A DNA stretch of 60,962 nucleotides from Erythrobacter sp. SCN 62-14. GTDB taxonomy: Bacteria; Pseudomonadota; Alphaproteobacteria; Sphingomonadales; Sphingomonadaceae. The translations under genes were made by a program, and so were the position numbers. The DNA lies in contig MEDW01000014.1 of assembly GCA_001724215.1 (NCBI GenBank), forward strand, positions 1-60,962, read 5' to 3'. The notes beneath the pieces are model-generated. The model was not told where the DNA came from. It did not search any database and saw only the letters and a program-made list of their open reading frames with translations. This document shows positions 36,669-45,181 of the stretch, piece after piece (position 1 is the first letter of the stretch; each line of letters starts with the position of its first letter).

Positions 36669-37825
36669 CGGCCGTGCCATGCGCAATGGGCGCGCATCAC
36701 AGCCGCAAAGATGCCGCGGCGCACGCGCCCGCCGATCGGCAAGACATAATTGGCCACTTCGCGCGTCTGCGGCCAGAGGGGGTCGGCAAGCGCATCGGCG
36801 CGCGCGCAGGTGTCAAACAGCACCCCCGGTCCGCGCGCGACCTCATCGGCGACCGCGCGCATCAACAAGCGTCCCGGCGCATAGCTGCGGCGCGCCTCGT
36901 CATAGGCCATTTTGAACCCATAGCCGCGCCCTTTGCGCAAGAACCATGATGTCATGGCAATCACCTTGCCGCCGGCCTCAAGGCTCATCAAACGCACCGC
37001 GCCGCTTTGCCAACCAGCGGTAATGACATCACGAAACAGCATGGCCGTGCGCGGGTCACAGCCGAGTGCGCTGCGGCTCTGCCCTTTCCAGCCGGATCTT
37101 TCGAGTGCCAGAAAGCGATCGATCCATTCCGCCGGATCGGCGTCGCAGGCGTGCTGCACAAAGCGCACGCTACCGATGTCGCGCTGAAGTTTGCGCAGCA
37201 GACTGTCGAGCCGCCTGTCAAGCTTGCGCCGCGCCGGACTGACGCTTTCGGGCGCTACTTCGCAACTGCCGAAATGCGCCATCATCGGCCGTCCCCAGCG
37301 AGCGGTCTGTTTGAGCTGCCGCTCGCCTGCGAGGCATACCTCGATAAGCGCACGGGTCGCCGGATCATCGAGTGGCAGCTCCTCCAGACACAGCCCACAG
37401 GCCGCGCCTGATGTGCGATCAAGATGAGCGAGCAGAACGTGCCAGAAAATATGTTCTGCGCCGCTTTCGATCAGGGGGCTGGCATCGAACTGGTTGGCAC
37501 AGTGCCAATTGTGCAGCGCAGGCAAGGGACAGCGTCCCATCATCCCTTCAAAGCTCAGCGGCAGCACGCCCAGCCATGCACCGCGCAGACTGTGCACCAC
37601 CGCGAGACGAACCATGCTGTGCGCTGCAAATTGTGCGAGCGCGCTTGCCATGAACCAATCGGCAGCAAAGATATTGCTGTGACCAGCGCGGGCCCACAAA
37701 CTGGCCCACTGGGCGCGGTCATCGGCGGTCAGATTGCGGGCTGGCTTGATCGTGACGCAGTAACGCTGCTCGGCCACAGGCGCCGCGGTGCGTAAGGCAT
37801 CATCGAAAGAGGCAAAGACGCTCAC
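36659..37825 (-). CDS. GNAT/BioF2-like (CelD-type) acetyltransferase
   Basis: 388 residues from GTG 37825, translationally coupled to the upstream cupin gene (GTGA overlap). The fold matches CelD/FemAB-type GNAT proteins: WASLWARAGHSNIFAADWFM near the N-terminus, then FLALERSGWKGQSRSALG, AVRLMSLEAGGKVIAMTSWFL, GYGFKMAYDEARRSYAPGRLL and VLFDTCARADAL at the C-terminus. These transfer acyl or aminoacyl groups to sugars or peptides; substrate unknown. No signal peptide; cytosolic. Confidence 0.8.
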   Translation of the reverse strand: MSVFASFDDALRTAAPVAEQRYCVTIKPARNLTADDRAQWASLWARAGHSNIFAADWFMASALAQFAAHSMVRLAVVHSLRGAWLGVLPLSFEGMMGRCPLPALHNWHCANQFDASPLIESGAEHIFWHVLLAHLDRTSGAACGLCLEELPLDDPATRALIEVCLAGERQLKQTARWGRPMMAHFGSCEVAPESVSPARRKLDRRLDSLLRKLQRDIGSVRFVQHACDADPAEWIDRFLALERSGWKGQSRSALGCDPRTAMLFRDVITAGWQSGAVRLMSLEAGGKVIAMTSWFLRKGRGYGFKMAYDEARRSYAPGRLLMRAVADEVARGPGVLFDTCARADALADPLWPQTREVANYVLPIGGRVRRGIFAAVMRAHCAWHGRPA

Positions 37826-38673
37826 ACCATGCCCGCCTTATGTGCAAGCTTGCCCACCAGCGCACGCCAGCGCAAAGCGGGCGTGGTGGCCAGAATGGGA
37901 TCGCATTGGGGCAAACCCAGCCGCCGCATCAACGGATTGAGCGCAAGCGCATCGGCCATCGCCTCGCTCCAGGGATTCTGCCAGGTGAGCGAGAGCGAGA
38001 TTGACGGTTCTGCCCCTACCTTCACCCAATGCGGCGCGCCATAGGGAACAAACAGCGCGTCACCCGGCGCAAGCCGGTTGAGGGTTGCCTGATGCTCATA
38101 GCTCTCCTGCCAGCCAAGCATATTCTCCCCGCTCGTATGATAGGCCTCGCGCGCAGCGAGGCTGAGGAACGGCGGGCGCGGCGGATAGGTGGCGAAAGTC
38201 TTTGTTCCGGCGATCTGGAAGAGGATGTTGAACTCGGCATCGAAATGGAACGGGGTGTGGGTGTGCGGGGACGAGACAAACACAAAACCCTTCACCGCGC
38301 TGGGAGCGCCGGTGGTGTGACTGATTGCCGTGCCGAGTTCGCCAATCAGGCTGTCCAGCAAGGCACGATAACGCGGCAGGCGTTCGATAAAACGCAACAT
38401 GATCCATTGATCGGCTGGGCCATAAGCGGTGAGTTGATCTGTGACTTCGCCGTGACCGATCAGAGTGAAGGCTTCACCATTACGGGCATTGTGCACGCGC
38501 CGCTCCACCAGTTCAGGGGCAAGTTCATCCGCCGCGCGCGCCAGTTCATCAAGACCCAGCAGCGCCTCTTCGACAAGGCCATGGCGAAAGGTGATCGAGG
38601 CGCCCGGATAGGCACTGCGCAGCGAATGATGCGCTCCTTCAGCATATCGGGGCACTGCGCTGTTCCTCACCAT
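37822..38673 (-). CDS. Cupin-like (JmjC/cupin_8) putative oxygenase
   Basis: 283 residues. The double-stranded beta-helix metal site appears as SSPHTHTPFHFDAEFNILFQIAG (HxD: His-Phe-Asp), with the distal His in FVPYGAPHWVKVG. TFATYPPRPPFLSL and NRLAPGDALFVPY are typical of the cupin-like domain family (Fe(II)/2-oxoglutarate oxygenases). Target unknown. The GNAT gene starts inside its stop codon, so the two likely modify the same molecule. As I recall, such genes are often found near TonB receptors in this order, and a receptor operon lies 137 bp away. Confidence 0.82.
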   Translation of the reverse strand: MVRNSAVPRYAEGAHHSLRSAYPGASITFRHGLVEEALLGLDELARAADELAPELVERRVHNARNGEAFTLIGHGEVTDQLTAYGPADQWIMLRFIERLPRYRALLDSLIGELGTAISHTTGAPSAVKGFVFVSSPHTHTPFHFDAEFNILFQIAGTKTFATYPPRPPFLSLAAREAYHTSGENMLGWQESYEHQATLNRLAPGDALFVPYGAPHWVKVGAEPSISLSLTWQNPWSEAMADALALNPLMRRLGLPQCDPILATTPALRWRALVGKLAHKAGMV

Positions 38674-38809
38674 CCGTATTCCCTCAAGAGAGCGGGATAG
38701 GGGATGGCCGTAAAAGGACAGTTAATCGCTATAGAAAAACAGATAGATAGCCGCACGCCGCCCGAGGAAAGGAGGGAGTGACAGCGCGCGGCTATCGCCT
38801 TGGCAAAGG

Positions 38810-39814
38810 TCAGCCGCCCTTGCTGCTGGTTCCTTCAGCAATGAGCGCGACCGCCTTGGCGCTCGCCTCATCCGTGCGCGCTTCGCCATTTTTGATCGCG
38901 TCGGCCAAGGTCAGCAATTCGCTGGCGATATCCGTGCCGACATCGGCCTGCTGGGCGATCCGCAAACCGCCCTGCGCCTTGGCAACTTCGGCCCATTTGG
39001 CGCGCACCGCCTGCCAGTAATCGGCGGTCTTGGCCCAGTAATCCTCGGCTGCGGCCACGTTATACCCGTCAAAGCGTTCATAGGTGTTGAGCACATATTC
39101 CTGCACCACCGGCACCAGCTTGTCGCTGCCATCGGGCGCGGGCATCATCTTGGTGTTGTCCTGCCAGTGGATCCAGCCATTGGGCGTCAATTGATGGCGA
39201 TTGATCCCGACATAGCGATCATAGATCGGATTGCGGATGGCATCGCGCCGCGCAAGCGGGCGCGCCGTCCAACTGGAACGCCAGCGCTTGACGCCGTGGG
39301 TTTCCTCCCACGCACCCCATGCGGCATAGCGCGGGCTGTCATCGACCTGATAAACCGTTTGCGACCAGCGCCCTGCGCGCAATTTTTCGGGCACAGGCTT
39401 CATCTCCCACGCCTCGCCGCCAGTATAAGCCAGCACGGCTTCGGGCTCATATTGCCAATCCTGCCGCCAATGCTTGACGACATAGGGCTTGGCCTGATCG
39501 CCGGTGACAAGCAGGTGTTGCAGCACGATGCGCGTGCCGGTGTCCTCGATCACCCGCACTGATTCATAGCTGCCCGAAAGCTTGCGTTCGAGCGGGGTGT
39601 AGCCCTCCATCCAGGGGGTGGATTCCTGCATATCAAACGTGACCTTGAAATCGCCCGCCATGGCGAGGATGGCTTGGCGATCAGCCTCAAAAGCGGCCTT
39701 TTGCGCCGCCTCGCTGCGAATGATCGGATCATCGGCAAGCACGGGCGCGGGCACAGCAGCAAAGGCCACAGCAGCAAGGCTGGAGGTGATGAGGGTTTTG
39801 GCAAAGCGGGGCAT
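38810..39814 (-). CDS. DUF6607 family secreted protein
   Basis: 334 residues from ATG 39814. Signal peptide MPRFAKTLITSSLAAVAFAA, cleaved near VLADD. Conserved core: TPWMEGYTPLERKLSGSYESVRVIEDTG, LQHLLVTGDQAKPYVVKHWRQDWQYEPE, and RRDAIRNPIYDRYVGINRHQLTPNGW, ending in QEYVLNTYERFDGYN. This matches DUF6607 as I remember it, a family commonly found with TonB-dependent receptors. It begins 36 nt after the receptor stop, so the two form one operon, probably for iron or heme acquisition. Confidence 0.82.
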   Translation of the reverse strand: MPRFAKTLITSSLAAVAFAAVPAPVLADDPIIRSEAAQKAAFEADRQAILAMAGDFKVTFDMQESTPWMEGYTPLERKLSGSYESVRVIEDTGTRIVLQHLLVTGDQAKPYVVKHWRQDWQYEPEAVLAYTGGEAWEMKPVPEKLRAGRWSQTVYQVDDSPRYAAWGAWEETHGVKRWRSSWTARPLARRDAIRNPIYDRYVGINRHQLTPNGWIHWQDNTKMMPAPDGSDKLVPVVQEYVLNTYERFDGYNVAAAEDYWAKTADYWQAVRAKWAEVAKAQGGLRIAQQADVGTDIASELLTLADAIKNGEARTDEASAKAVALIAEGTSSKGG

Positions 39815-39849
39815 GGTGACGACTCCTCTCAGGCGTATGATAATGCAAA

Positions 39850-42159
39850 TTAAAAGCGATAAGAAGCTGAAAGACTGAAATTGCGACCGGGCCGGGTAAA
39901 GGCATCGGCAATCGCCGCGCTGGTGATCGGCAAGCCGCGAATGTCTTGCCACAGCGTGTAGTTTTCGTTGGTGATGTTGAACAAGCCGCCACGCAGTTTG
40001 AGGCTTTCGGTAAGGTTCACAAAGGCGACCAGATCGACAAAGGTGCTCGCCTCTGGTCGGATGAACAGATCGCCGCCGGTCACGGGATCAAGTTCCAAAG
40101 CGCCCTTTTCCTTGCGCGCATTGTAAGTCACAATCGCCTCGGCCCCGAACCGGCCCGAGGGCGCGCGGTAGCCAAATCCGGCGACCAGATTGAACGGATC
40201 AATCGTATCAAGCGGCGTGCGCGCCCCGCCCGGCTCCATGATCGTGCCATTGGCATAGGCAAGCGTGAGGCGCGCGTTAAAGCCGCTATCAAGGTTCATC
40301 TCGGCGCGCGCTTCCACGCCTTCGATGCGCACGCTTTCGAAATTCACGAATTGGAACACCGCAGGGTCTGCCGGAGTGAAGGAACCTGCAACCACCTGCT
40401 GGCTGATGAAATTATCGTAATTCCCCCGAAAGCCTGCGACTTGGAGCGAGAAAATATCGCCCACATAGCGCGCGCCAAACTCCCAGCTTTCGCTGGTTTC
40501 AGGACGCAGATCGGGATTGGGGATCGAGGTGTAGCCTTGGCCGAAATTCTCGAAGAAATTGTTCACCTCGCCCGGCGTGGGCGCAAGGAAGCCTTGCGAA
40601 TAATTGCCATAGAGGAATAGGGTCGGCGTCAGCTTCACTGTCGCGCCCAATTTGGGGGACAGCCGATTGCCGCTTTGGGCAGCGGGCGCAAAGCCGGGCA
40701 GCGTCGGGTCGATGGTGGGATTGAGATCAAAGAAATCAAACCGCAGCGCCGGATGCAGTGTGAGCGCGCCGTCAAACAGCCGCACTTCATCCGCCACAAA
40801 CACCCCGCCAAGCGTGAAATCGGTTGCCGGGAAAGCGCCAATCGGAAACACCTCGCCCGCAGGCGGAACCGTGCCATCGCGCACCCCTGTCTGCCGCGTC
40901 CAGCTGACATCGCCCCCGATGGTAAGCTTGTGCTGGATGCCAAAAGTGTCAAAGCGGCTGCGCGCTTCGGCCACCCCGCCGTAAACGCGGTTGTCAAAAG
41001 TGTTCAACCGGGTGCGATCGGGCGCAGGGATAAAGCCCAAGGGCGTGCGCAATTCCTCGGCAAACTGGCGGTTCACCGCATCCTGCCAATAGGCCGCGAC
41101 AAACGCGTGTTCGAGGATATCGCCGGGCGTGCCGGTGTATGTCCAGTCGAGCGAGGCTCGACTGCGCCGCACCCGATCGCGCGCGGTCAGCGCATCGACC
41201 GTCCACACCGGCGCAGGCCCAAACAGGAAAGCTGGGCCTTGCGCCTGCAACAGGTCAGTCTCGATCAGCGTGTCGACATATTCGCCCGTCAGCCGCAGGC
41301 GGTGCGTGCCATTGTTCCACACCAGCTTGGCCAGCAGCGCATCGCTTTGCCCGTCCTGCGGATTGGGTGCGGTGCGCGCCGGGCCGATGGCGTCATTCGT
41401 GCCCTTATTTTCCAGCTCGTTGAAATCGCGCCTTGTATAGGCGACCATACCCGACAGATTGCCGCTTTGCGCCGCGAGCGTGACAGTGTTGGCGAATTGA
41501 TTGTCTTCGCTGGCATAGAGCGACTGGACAAAGCCGCCGACCGAGCGTCCGGCAAGGATATCTTCAGGGTCGCTGGTGACAAAACTGACCGCGCCCGCCA
41601 ACCCGTCGCTGCCATAAAGCGCGGAAGCTGGCCCGCGCAGGATTTCAGCCGATTTGACGAGGCTCACATCGGCATAATCACCACGCCCTGCACTTTGCGC
41701 GCCAAAGGCAAAGCCTTGCGGCGCGCGGATGCCATCGACCTGGATGAGCACGCGGTTGCCGCCGATCCCGCGGATCACGAAATCCTCGTTGCGCCCGCGG
41801 CCAGTGCTGCCAATCGCTGCGCCAAAGCGGGCAGGCGCGCGGCGCACGCTGACGCCGGGTTCATAGCGCACCAGATCGCGCACGTCGGTGGCAAGGATAT
41901 CGGCGATTTCCTCGGCGGTGATGATGGTGGCGGTCGCCGGCACTTCCTCAATCAACACCGGCGCACGGGTGGCGCTGACGACGATCCGCCCGCTCTGGCG
42001 CGGGCTTTCGCCCGCATCGGCTTCGGCGGCCATATCATCAAAGGCGAATGCCGGAACAGCAGGAGCTCCGATTGCCAGCACAAAAGCAAGGGCGGTGAGC
42101 GAGGACGAAGTCGGGGAAAGGGTCAAGGCGTCTATCCTGTTGCAAGCGATGCTCGCCAT
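39850..42159 (-). CDS. TonB-dependent receptor, heme/hemoglobin type
   Basis: 769 residues; signal peptide and N-terminal Ala-rich region to about 45. A TonB-box-like start of the plug (RIVVSATRAPVLIEEVPATA) is followed by plug motifs DLVRYEPGVSVRRAP, FVIRGIGGNRVLIQVDGIR and ILRGPASALYGSDGLAGAVSF. The 22-strand barrel holds NYSQGFLAPTPGEVNNFF and ends in NFSLSASYRF, terminal Phe typical of outer-membrane barrels. The FxAP/NPDLRPETSESWEFG signature matches heme/transferrin-type receptors. Imports iron or heme using TonB energy. Two Fur-like boxes lie upstream. Confidence 0.92.
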   Translation of the reverse strand: MASIACNRIDALTLSPTSSSLTALAFVLAIGAPAVPAFAFDDMAAEADAGESPRQSGRIVVSATRAPVLIEEVPATATIITAEEIADILATDVRDLVRYEPGVSVRRAPARFGAAIGSTGRGRNEDFVIRGIGGNRVLIQVDGIRAPQGFAFGAQSAGRGDYADVSLVKSAEILRGPASALYGSDGLAGAVSFVTSDPEDILAGRSVGGFVQSLYASEDNQFANTVTLAAQSGNLSGMVAYTRRDFNELENKGTNDAIGPARTAPNPQDGQSDALLAKLVWNNGTHRLRLTGEYVDTLIETDLLQAQGPAFLFGPAPVWTVDALTARDRVRRSRASLDWTYTGTPGDILEHAFVAAYWQDAVNRQFAEELRTPLGFIPAPDRTRLNTFDNRVYGGVAEARSRFDTFGIQHKLTIGGDVSWTRQTGVRDGTVPPAGEVFPIGAFPATDFTLGGVFVADEVRLFDGALTLHPALRFDFFDLNPTIDPTLPGFAPAAQSGNRLSPKLGATVKLTPTLFLYGNYSQGFLAPTPGEVNNFFENFGQGYTSIPNPDLRPETSESWEFGARYVGDIFSLQVAGFRGNYDNFISQQVVAGSFTPADPAVFQFVNFESVRIEGVEARAEMNLDSGFNARLTLAYANGTIMEPGGARTPLDTIDPFNLVAGFGYRAPSGRFGAEAIVTYNARKEKGALELDPVTGGDLFIRPEASTFVDLVAFVNLTESLKLRGGLFNITNENYTLWQDIRGLPITSAAIADAFTRPGRNFSLSASYRF

Positions 42160-42170
42160 CTGACCTTATT

Positions 42171-42211
42171 GCGAATGAGAGTCAATACTACTGCTAATGC
42201 GACTCGTTATT
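42171..42211 (-). promoter_or_regulatory. Two Fur-like boxes upstream of the TonB receptor
   Basis: Compared with the 19-bp consensus GATAATGATAATCATTATC, 42171-42189 matches 12 of 19 and 42193-42211 matches 13 of 19. Their starts are 22 bp apart. They occupy about 12-52 nt before the receptor ATG, where they would cover the promoter. The rest of the gap (42212-42499) shows no gene and no clear structure. Confidence 0.5.
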
Positions 42212-42499
42212 ATTTTTAGTCCCGGTCTGGCAGGCCTCGCCGATGCCGCAAAGATCAACGCAGTTCCTCGTCTGCTGCAGCGCAGTCGCACAGGCACTTG
42301 ATCGACGCCGCCGCGTTCACATGTCCCATCGCAGAGTGGCTGATGGAGGCATCAAGAAACACAGGACACACAGGGCCAATCCCCTGCTGAACCGCGTTGG
42401 CAGCGATCATTTTGGGACGTGGTCTCCTAAGCGGCAAGCAGCCGAGCGCTTGGGCGGCGTGATGGGCAATCGGCGCATCAGACAGGACAGGCCACACGC

Positions 42500-43210
42500 C
42501 TAGTTCTGCCACCCCTTTGCCTTTGCGCGTTCCTCACCCTCGGCGTCCAGTGCACCGGACACTGCCATATCCTGAGCTGCCGACATGATGTCGGCTTCGC
42601 TGCCGGCTTGACGATAGTCGCCGCTGGTCGCACCTTCGAGCGCGAATTGCCGCTCGATCCTCCAACCCACCCCGTCACGGCAGGCAATCCCGCCGGCCTC
42701 AGCACCCCGCCAAGCACGACACAGATCACCCCCTTGGCGCTGAAAACTCAGGAGAATCCGAAGGTCAGCATCGGCGGGTTGGGTGGCCGCAAGTCGCGTG
42801 TCCAGCACGCCCGCCAAGGCTGGATCGGCATAGCCTTCTGGCAAGCCACCCTGCCACGGCTGCCAGATAGCCAACACCAGCGAGGCGGCCAGCGCCGGGC
42901 CTGCCACCGGAGCCCAGCGGCGAATCGCAGGAAGCAAACCGCGCTTGGCACGCGCCCCGGCAAAGCTGATGACTTCGGCATGGCTCTCAGCCCCGCCGCT
43001 CGGCTTGAGCAGTGCTGCCAGCCGATCAGGCACAGGCTCTTCGGCCACAGGCGCATAATGCGCCGCCAGCGCCTTGCGCAGCCGTCGATGCCGTGCCACC
43101 TGGCTCGCCAGCGCCGGATCGGCAGCAATCGCAGCCTCAATGCGCGCCTTGTCCGCTCCTTCGAGCTGCCCATCGGCATAGGCGGCGAGCAATTCGGGCG
43201 TTACAGTCAT
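42500..43210 (-). CDS. Anti-sigma factor of an ECF sigma pair
   Basis: 236 residues from ATG 43210. MTVTPELLAAYADGQLEGADKARIEAAIAADP is the short N-terminal anti-sigma helix bundle (no HxxxCxxC zinc motif seen). A single membrane helix (VAGPALAASLVLAIWQPW) follows, then a periplasmic C-terminal domain with Cys in GGDLCRAWR and GGIACRDGVGW. It begins inside the sigma stop (ATGA), the standard coupled arrangement. It should hold the sigma factor at the membrane until an envelope signal arrives. Confidence 0.82.
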   Translation of the reverse strand: MTVTPELLAAYADGQLEGADKARIEAAIAADPALASQVARHRRLRKALAAHYAPVAEEPVPDRLAALLKPSGGAESHAEVISFAGARAKRGLLPAIRRWAPVAGPALAASLVLAIWQPWQGGLPEGYADPALAGVLDTRLAATQPADADLRILLSFQRQGGDLCRAWRGAEAGGIACRDGVGWRIERQFALEGATSGDYRQAGSEADIMSAAQDMAVSGALDAEGEERAKAKGWQN

Positions 43211-43743
43211 GACGCATCCTCCAGAAGCCCAAGCAAGGCATCGCGCCCGCGCACCAACCGCGAATTCAGCGTGCCGACCGGACAACCGATAATCTCGGCG
43301 GCTTCCTTGTAGGAATAGCCTTCAACCATCACCAGCAGCACAGCTTCGCGCTGATCGGTGGGCAGTTGCCTCATCGCTCTGTCCACCAAAGCCAGTTCAA
43401 CTCGCGCTTCCTGCCCCCCAACGCTGCCCACGCCAAGCCCGGCTTCCTCATCCACAAAAGTTTCGCTGCGGCGACGCGCCGCACGCATTTCATCGATGAA
43501 AATATTGCGCATGATCCAATACATCCAACTGTCAAGCCGCGTGCCCGGCTGCCATTGATCGCGGCGGACAAGCGCGCGTTCGATGGTCATCTGGCACAGG
43601 TCATCGCCATCGGCAGCCGAGCCCGCCAAGCCGCAGGCAAACCGCCTGAGCCGGGGTAGCAGATCGAGCACCGCCTGTTCGAATGCCTTGGCCAATTCCC
43701 GTGCCTTTCTGATGGATGAAACGGATGGGCCTGCACGTTTCAT
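43207..43743 (-). CDS. ECF-type RNA polymerase sigma factor
   Basis: 178 residues. Region 2: LLPRLRRFACGLAGSAADGDDLCQMTIERAL and DSWMYWIMRNIFIDEMRAARRR. Region 4: MRQLPTDQREAVLLVMVEGYSYKEAAEIIGCPVGTLNSRLVRGRDAL. Start: ATG 43743 has only a weak site and lies in an inverted repeat. A TTG at 43695 preceded by AGAAAGG would give a 162-residue protein (AKAFEQAVLDLLPRLRRF), and would leave the motif CCCATCCGTTT upstream as possible promoter. Either start keeps the domains intact. Divergent from a secreted peptidase. Confidence 0.88.
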   Translation of the reverse strand: MKRAGPSVSSIRKARELAKAFEQAVLDLLPRLRRFACGLAGSAADGDDLCQMTIERALVRRDQWQPGTRLDSWMYWIMRNIFIDEMRAARRRSETFVDEEAGLGVGSVGGQEARVELALVDRAMRQLPTDQREAVLLVMVEGYSYKEAAEIIGCPVGTLNSRLVRGRDALLGLLEDAS

Positions 43744-43745
43744 CC
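43714..43745. promoter_or_regulatory. Inverted repeat at the start of the sigma factor gene
   Basis: GGATGAAACG (43714-43723) and CGTTTCATCC (43736-43745) are a perfect 10-bp inverted repeat with a 12-bp spacer. In the sigma mRNA the stem would contain the annotated AUG. As DNA it lies between divergent genes and could bind a regulator. The sigma-direction copy reads CCCATCCGTTTCATCC; CCCATCCGTTTTCC occurs upstream of the PRC-like gene (about 45113). Confidence 0.5.
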
Positions 43746-43778
43746 CTGCTTAAGCGAAAAATCGGATAGGAGAAATCC

Positions 43779-45077
43779 ATGCCCCGGCGTCTGCTCCCCT
43801 TTATTGCCATCCTGAGCCTTGCCGGCATCACCGCCGCACCTCTGGCGGGCCAAGTGTCAACACCTTTGGGTCAAATACCGGTGCCGCGCGTGGGAGGGGC
43901 GCTGGGCGATCTTGCCAATCAGGCGACCGAGACGCTGGGCCAGACAAGCTCCCTTGCCCAGCGTCAGGCCCGCAGCCTGCTGCGCGCGCGGGATCAGCGG
44001 CTGGATCGCTTGCTGCGCGCCAACCGCGACCGGATCGAGCGCGATGCGGCGGGCAATCTCGCCCGGCGCGGCGAGCTGCTGGTGACAGGCCTTGATGGCC
44101 AGAGCCTGCCGGTGCTGGAAAAGGCCGGTTTCCGCGTGATCGCGGGCGAGACAATTGAAGGGCTGGATATCGCGCTGGTGCGCCTGCAAGTGCCCTTGGC
44201 CATGAGCCTTGCCAAGGCTGAGACGCTGGCAAGCAGGCTCGCCCCTGATGCCGATATCAGCGCCGATACGCTGCATTTCCAGACAGGTGTAGAGGGATGG
44301 TCGGCCGCATCGGTCGGGCTGTCGCTGCTTCAGAACGCATCCGGTTCTGCCATTGCGACCCCTGTCGGGATGATTGACAGCGCGCCGGGCGCAGCGACCA
44401 AGGTCACGGCCATCAAAGGCTTTGCCAGCGGAGCTCTGGCACCCTCCGATCACGGCAGTGCAATCGCCAGCCTGCTACAAGGCGAGGGCGTGCAGCGGAT
44501 CTGGACCGCCGATATCTATGGCACGGATCCGGCAGGCGGCAATGCGCTGTCTGTTGGCAGGGCGCTGGGCTGGCTAGTGACAAGCGGCTGCAAGGTCATC
44601 ACCATCAGTCTGGTCGGCCCGCGCAATGCGGTGGTTGAACGTGCAGTGGCAAACGCACAGGCGCGCGGCGTGATTGTGGTGGCGGCGGTGGGCAATGATG
44701 GCCCTGCTGCTCCGCCTGCCTATCCTGCATCCTATGACGGCGTGCTGGCCATCACCGGAGTCGACCGCAAAGGACGCGCACTGATCGAGGCGGGACGCGC
44801 GCTGCACCTTGATTATGCAGCGCCCGGGGCAGATGTTTACGCACGCAATGCAGGCGGCAAACTGGTGCGCTGGCGCGGGACATCCTTTGCGACGCCGCTC
44901 GCAGCCAGCCGAGTGGCGGCAGCGCTCCAACAGGGTTCAGGCCAACAGGGTTCAGGCCAACAGGGCACAGGCTGGCGGGCGAAGCTGGACAGCGAGGCGC
45001 GCGATCTTGGCCCCAAAGGCCCCGACAAGACCTATGGCCGAGGCCTGCTGTGCGAAGGCTGCGCGGCGAAGAATTGA
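43779..45077 (+). CDS. Secreted S8 (subtilisin-like) serine peptidase
   Basis: 432 residues. Signal peptide MPRRLLPFIAILSLAGITAA, then a helical region with LARRGELLVTGLDGQSLPVLE. The catalytic triad is visible: Asp200 in TPVGMIDSAPG, His225 in APSDHGSAIASLL and Ser369 in RWRGTSFATPLAAS. Oxyanion Asn is in AAVGNDGPAAPPAYPASYDGV. There is no long classical propeptide. A 15-bp repeat encodes QGSGQQGSGQQGTG just after the active serine. Divergent from the ECF sigma gene and upstream of a PRC-like secreted protein; a shared envelope-stress role is inferred. Confidence 0.85.
   Translation: MPRRLLPFIAILSLAGITAAPLAGQVSTPLGQIPVPRVGGALGDLANQATETLGQTSSLAQRQARSLLRARDQRLDRLLRANRDRIERDAAGNLARRGELLVTGLDGQSLPVLEKAGFRVIAGETIEGLDIALVRLQVPLAMSLAKAETLASRLAPDADISADTLHFQTGVEGWSAASVGLSLLQNASGSAIATPVGMIDSAPGAATKVTAIKGFASGALAPSDHGSAIASLLQGEGVQRIWTADIYGTDPAGGNALSVGRALGWLVTSGCKVITISLVGPRNAVVERAVANAQARGVIVVAAVGNDGPAAPPAYPASYDGVLAITGVDRKGRALIEAGRALHLDYAAPGADVYARNAGGKLVRWRGTSFATPLAASRVAAALQQGSGQQGSGQQGTGWRAKLDSEARDLGPKGPDKTYGRGLLCEGCAAKN
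44927..44971 (+). repeat. 15-bp tandem repeat inside the S8 peptidase gene
   Basis: Three units of CCAACAGGGTTCAGG (the third with CACAGG) at 44927, 44942 and 44957. It keeps frame and encodes QQGSG-type repeats near the C-terminal end of the peptidase domain, making a flexible Gln/Gly/Ser segment. Confidence 0.85.
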
Positions 45078-45181
45078 AAATTTTTTGCACTGTGATGGAT
45101 TAGGCCGAAAACCCCATCCGTTTTCCTTTCAAGCGAGCAGTCGAGGACGCTCGCTGTGACGAGACAGGAAAGGACAGCGAC

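Noticed and set aside
40675..42219. Plus-strand open frame of 514 codons across the TonB receptor
   Set aside because: Antisense shadow; the receptor motifs are on the minus strand.
42243..42512. Two overlapping small frames (86 and 85 codons) in the gap after the Fur-like boxes
   Set aside because: No recognisable family; the minus one begins at GTG inside the anti-sigma gene end. Neither has a good ribosome-binding site.
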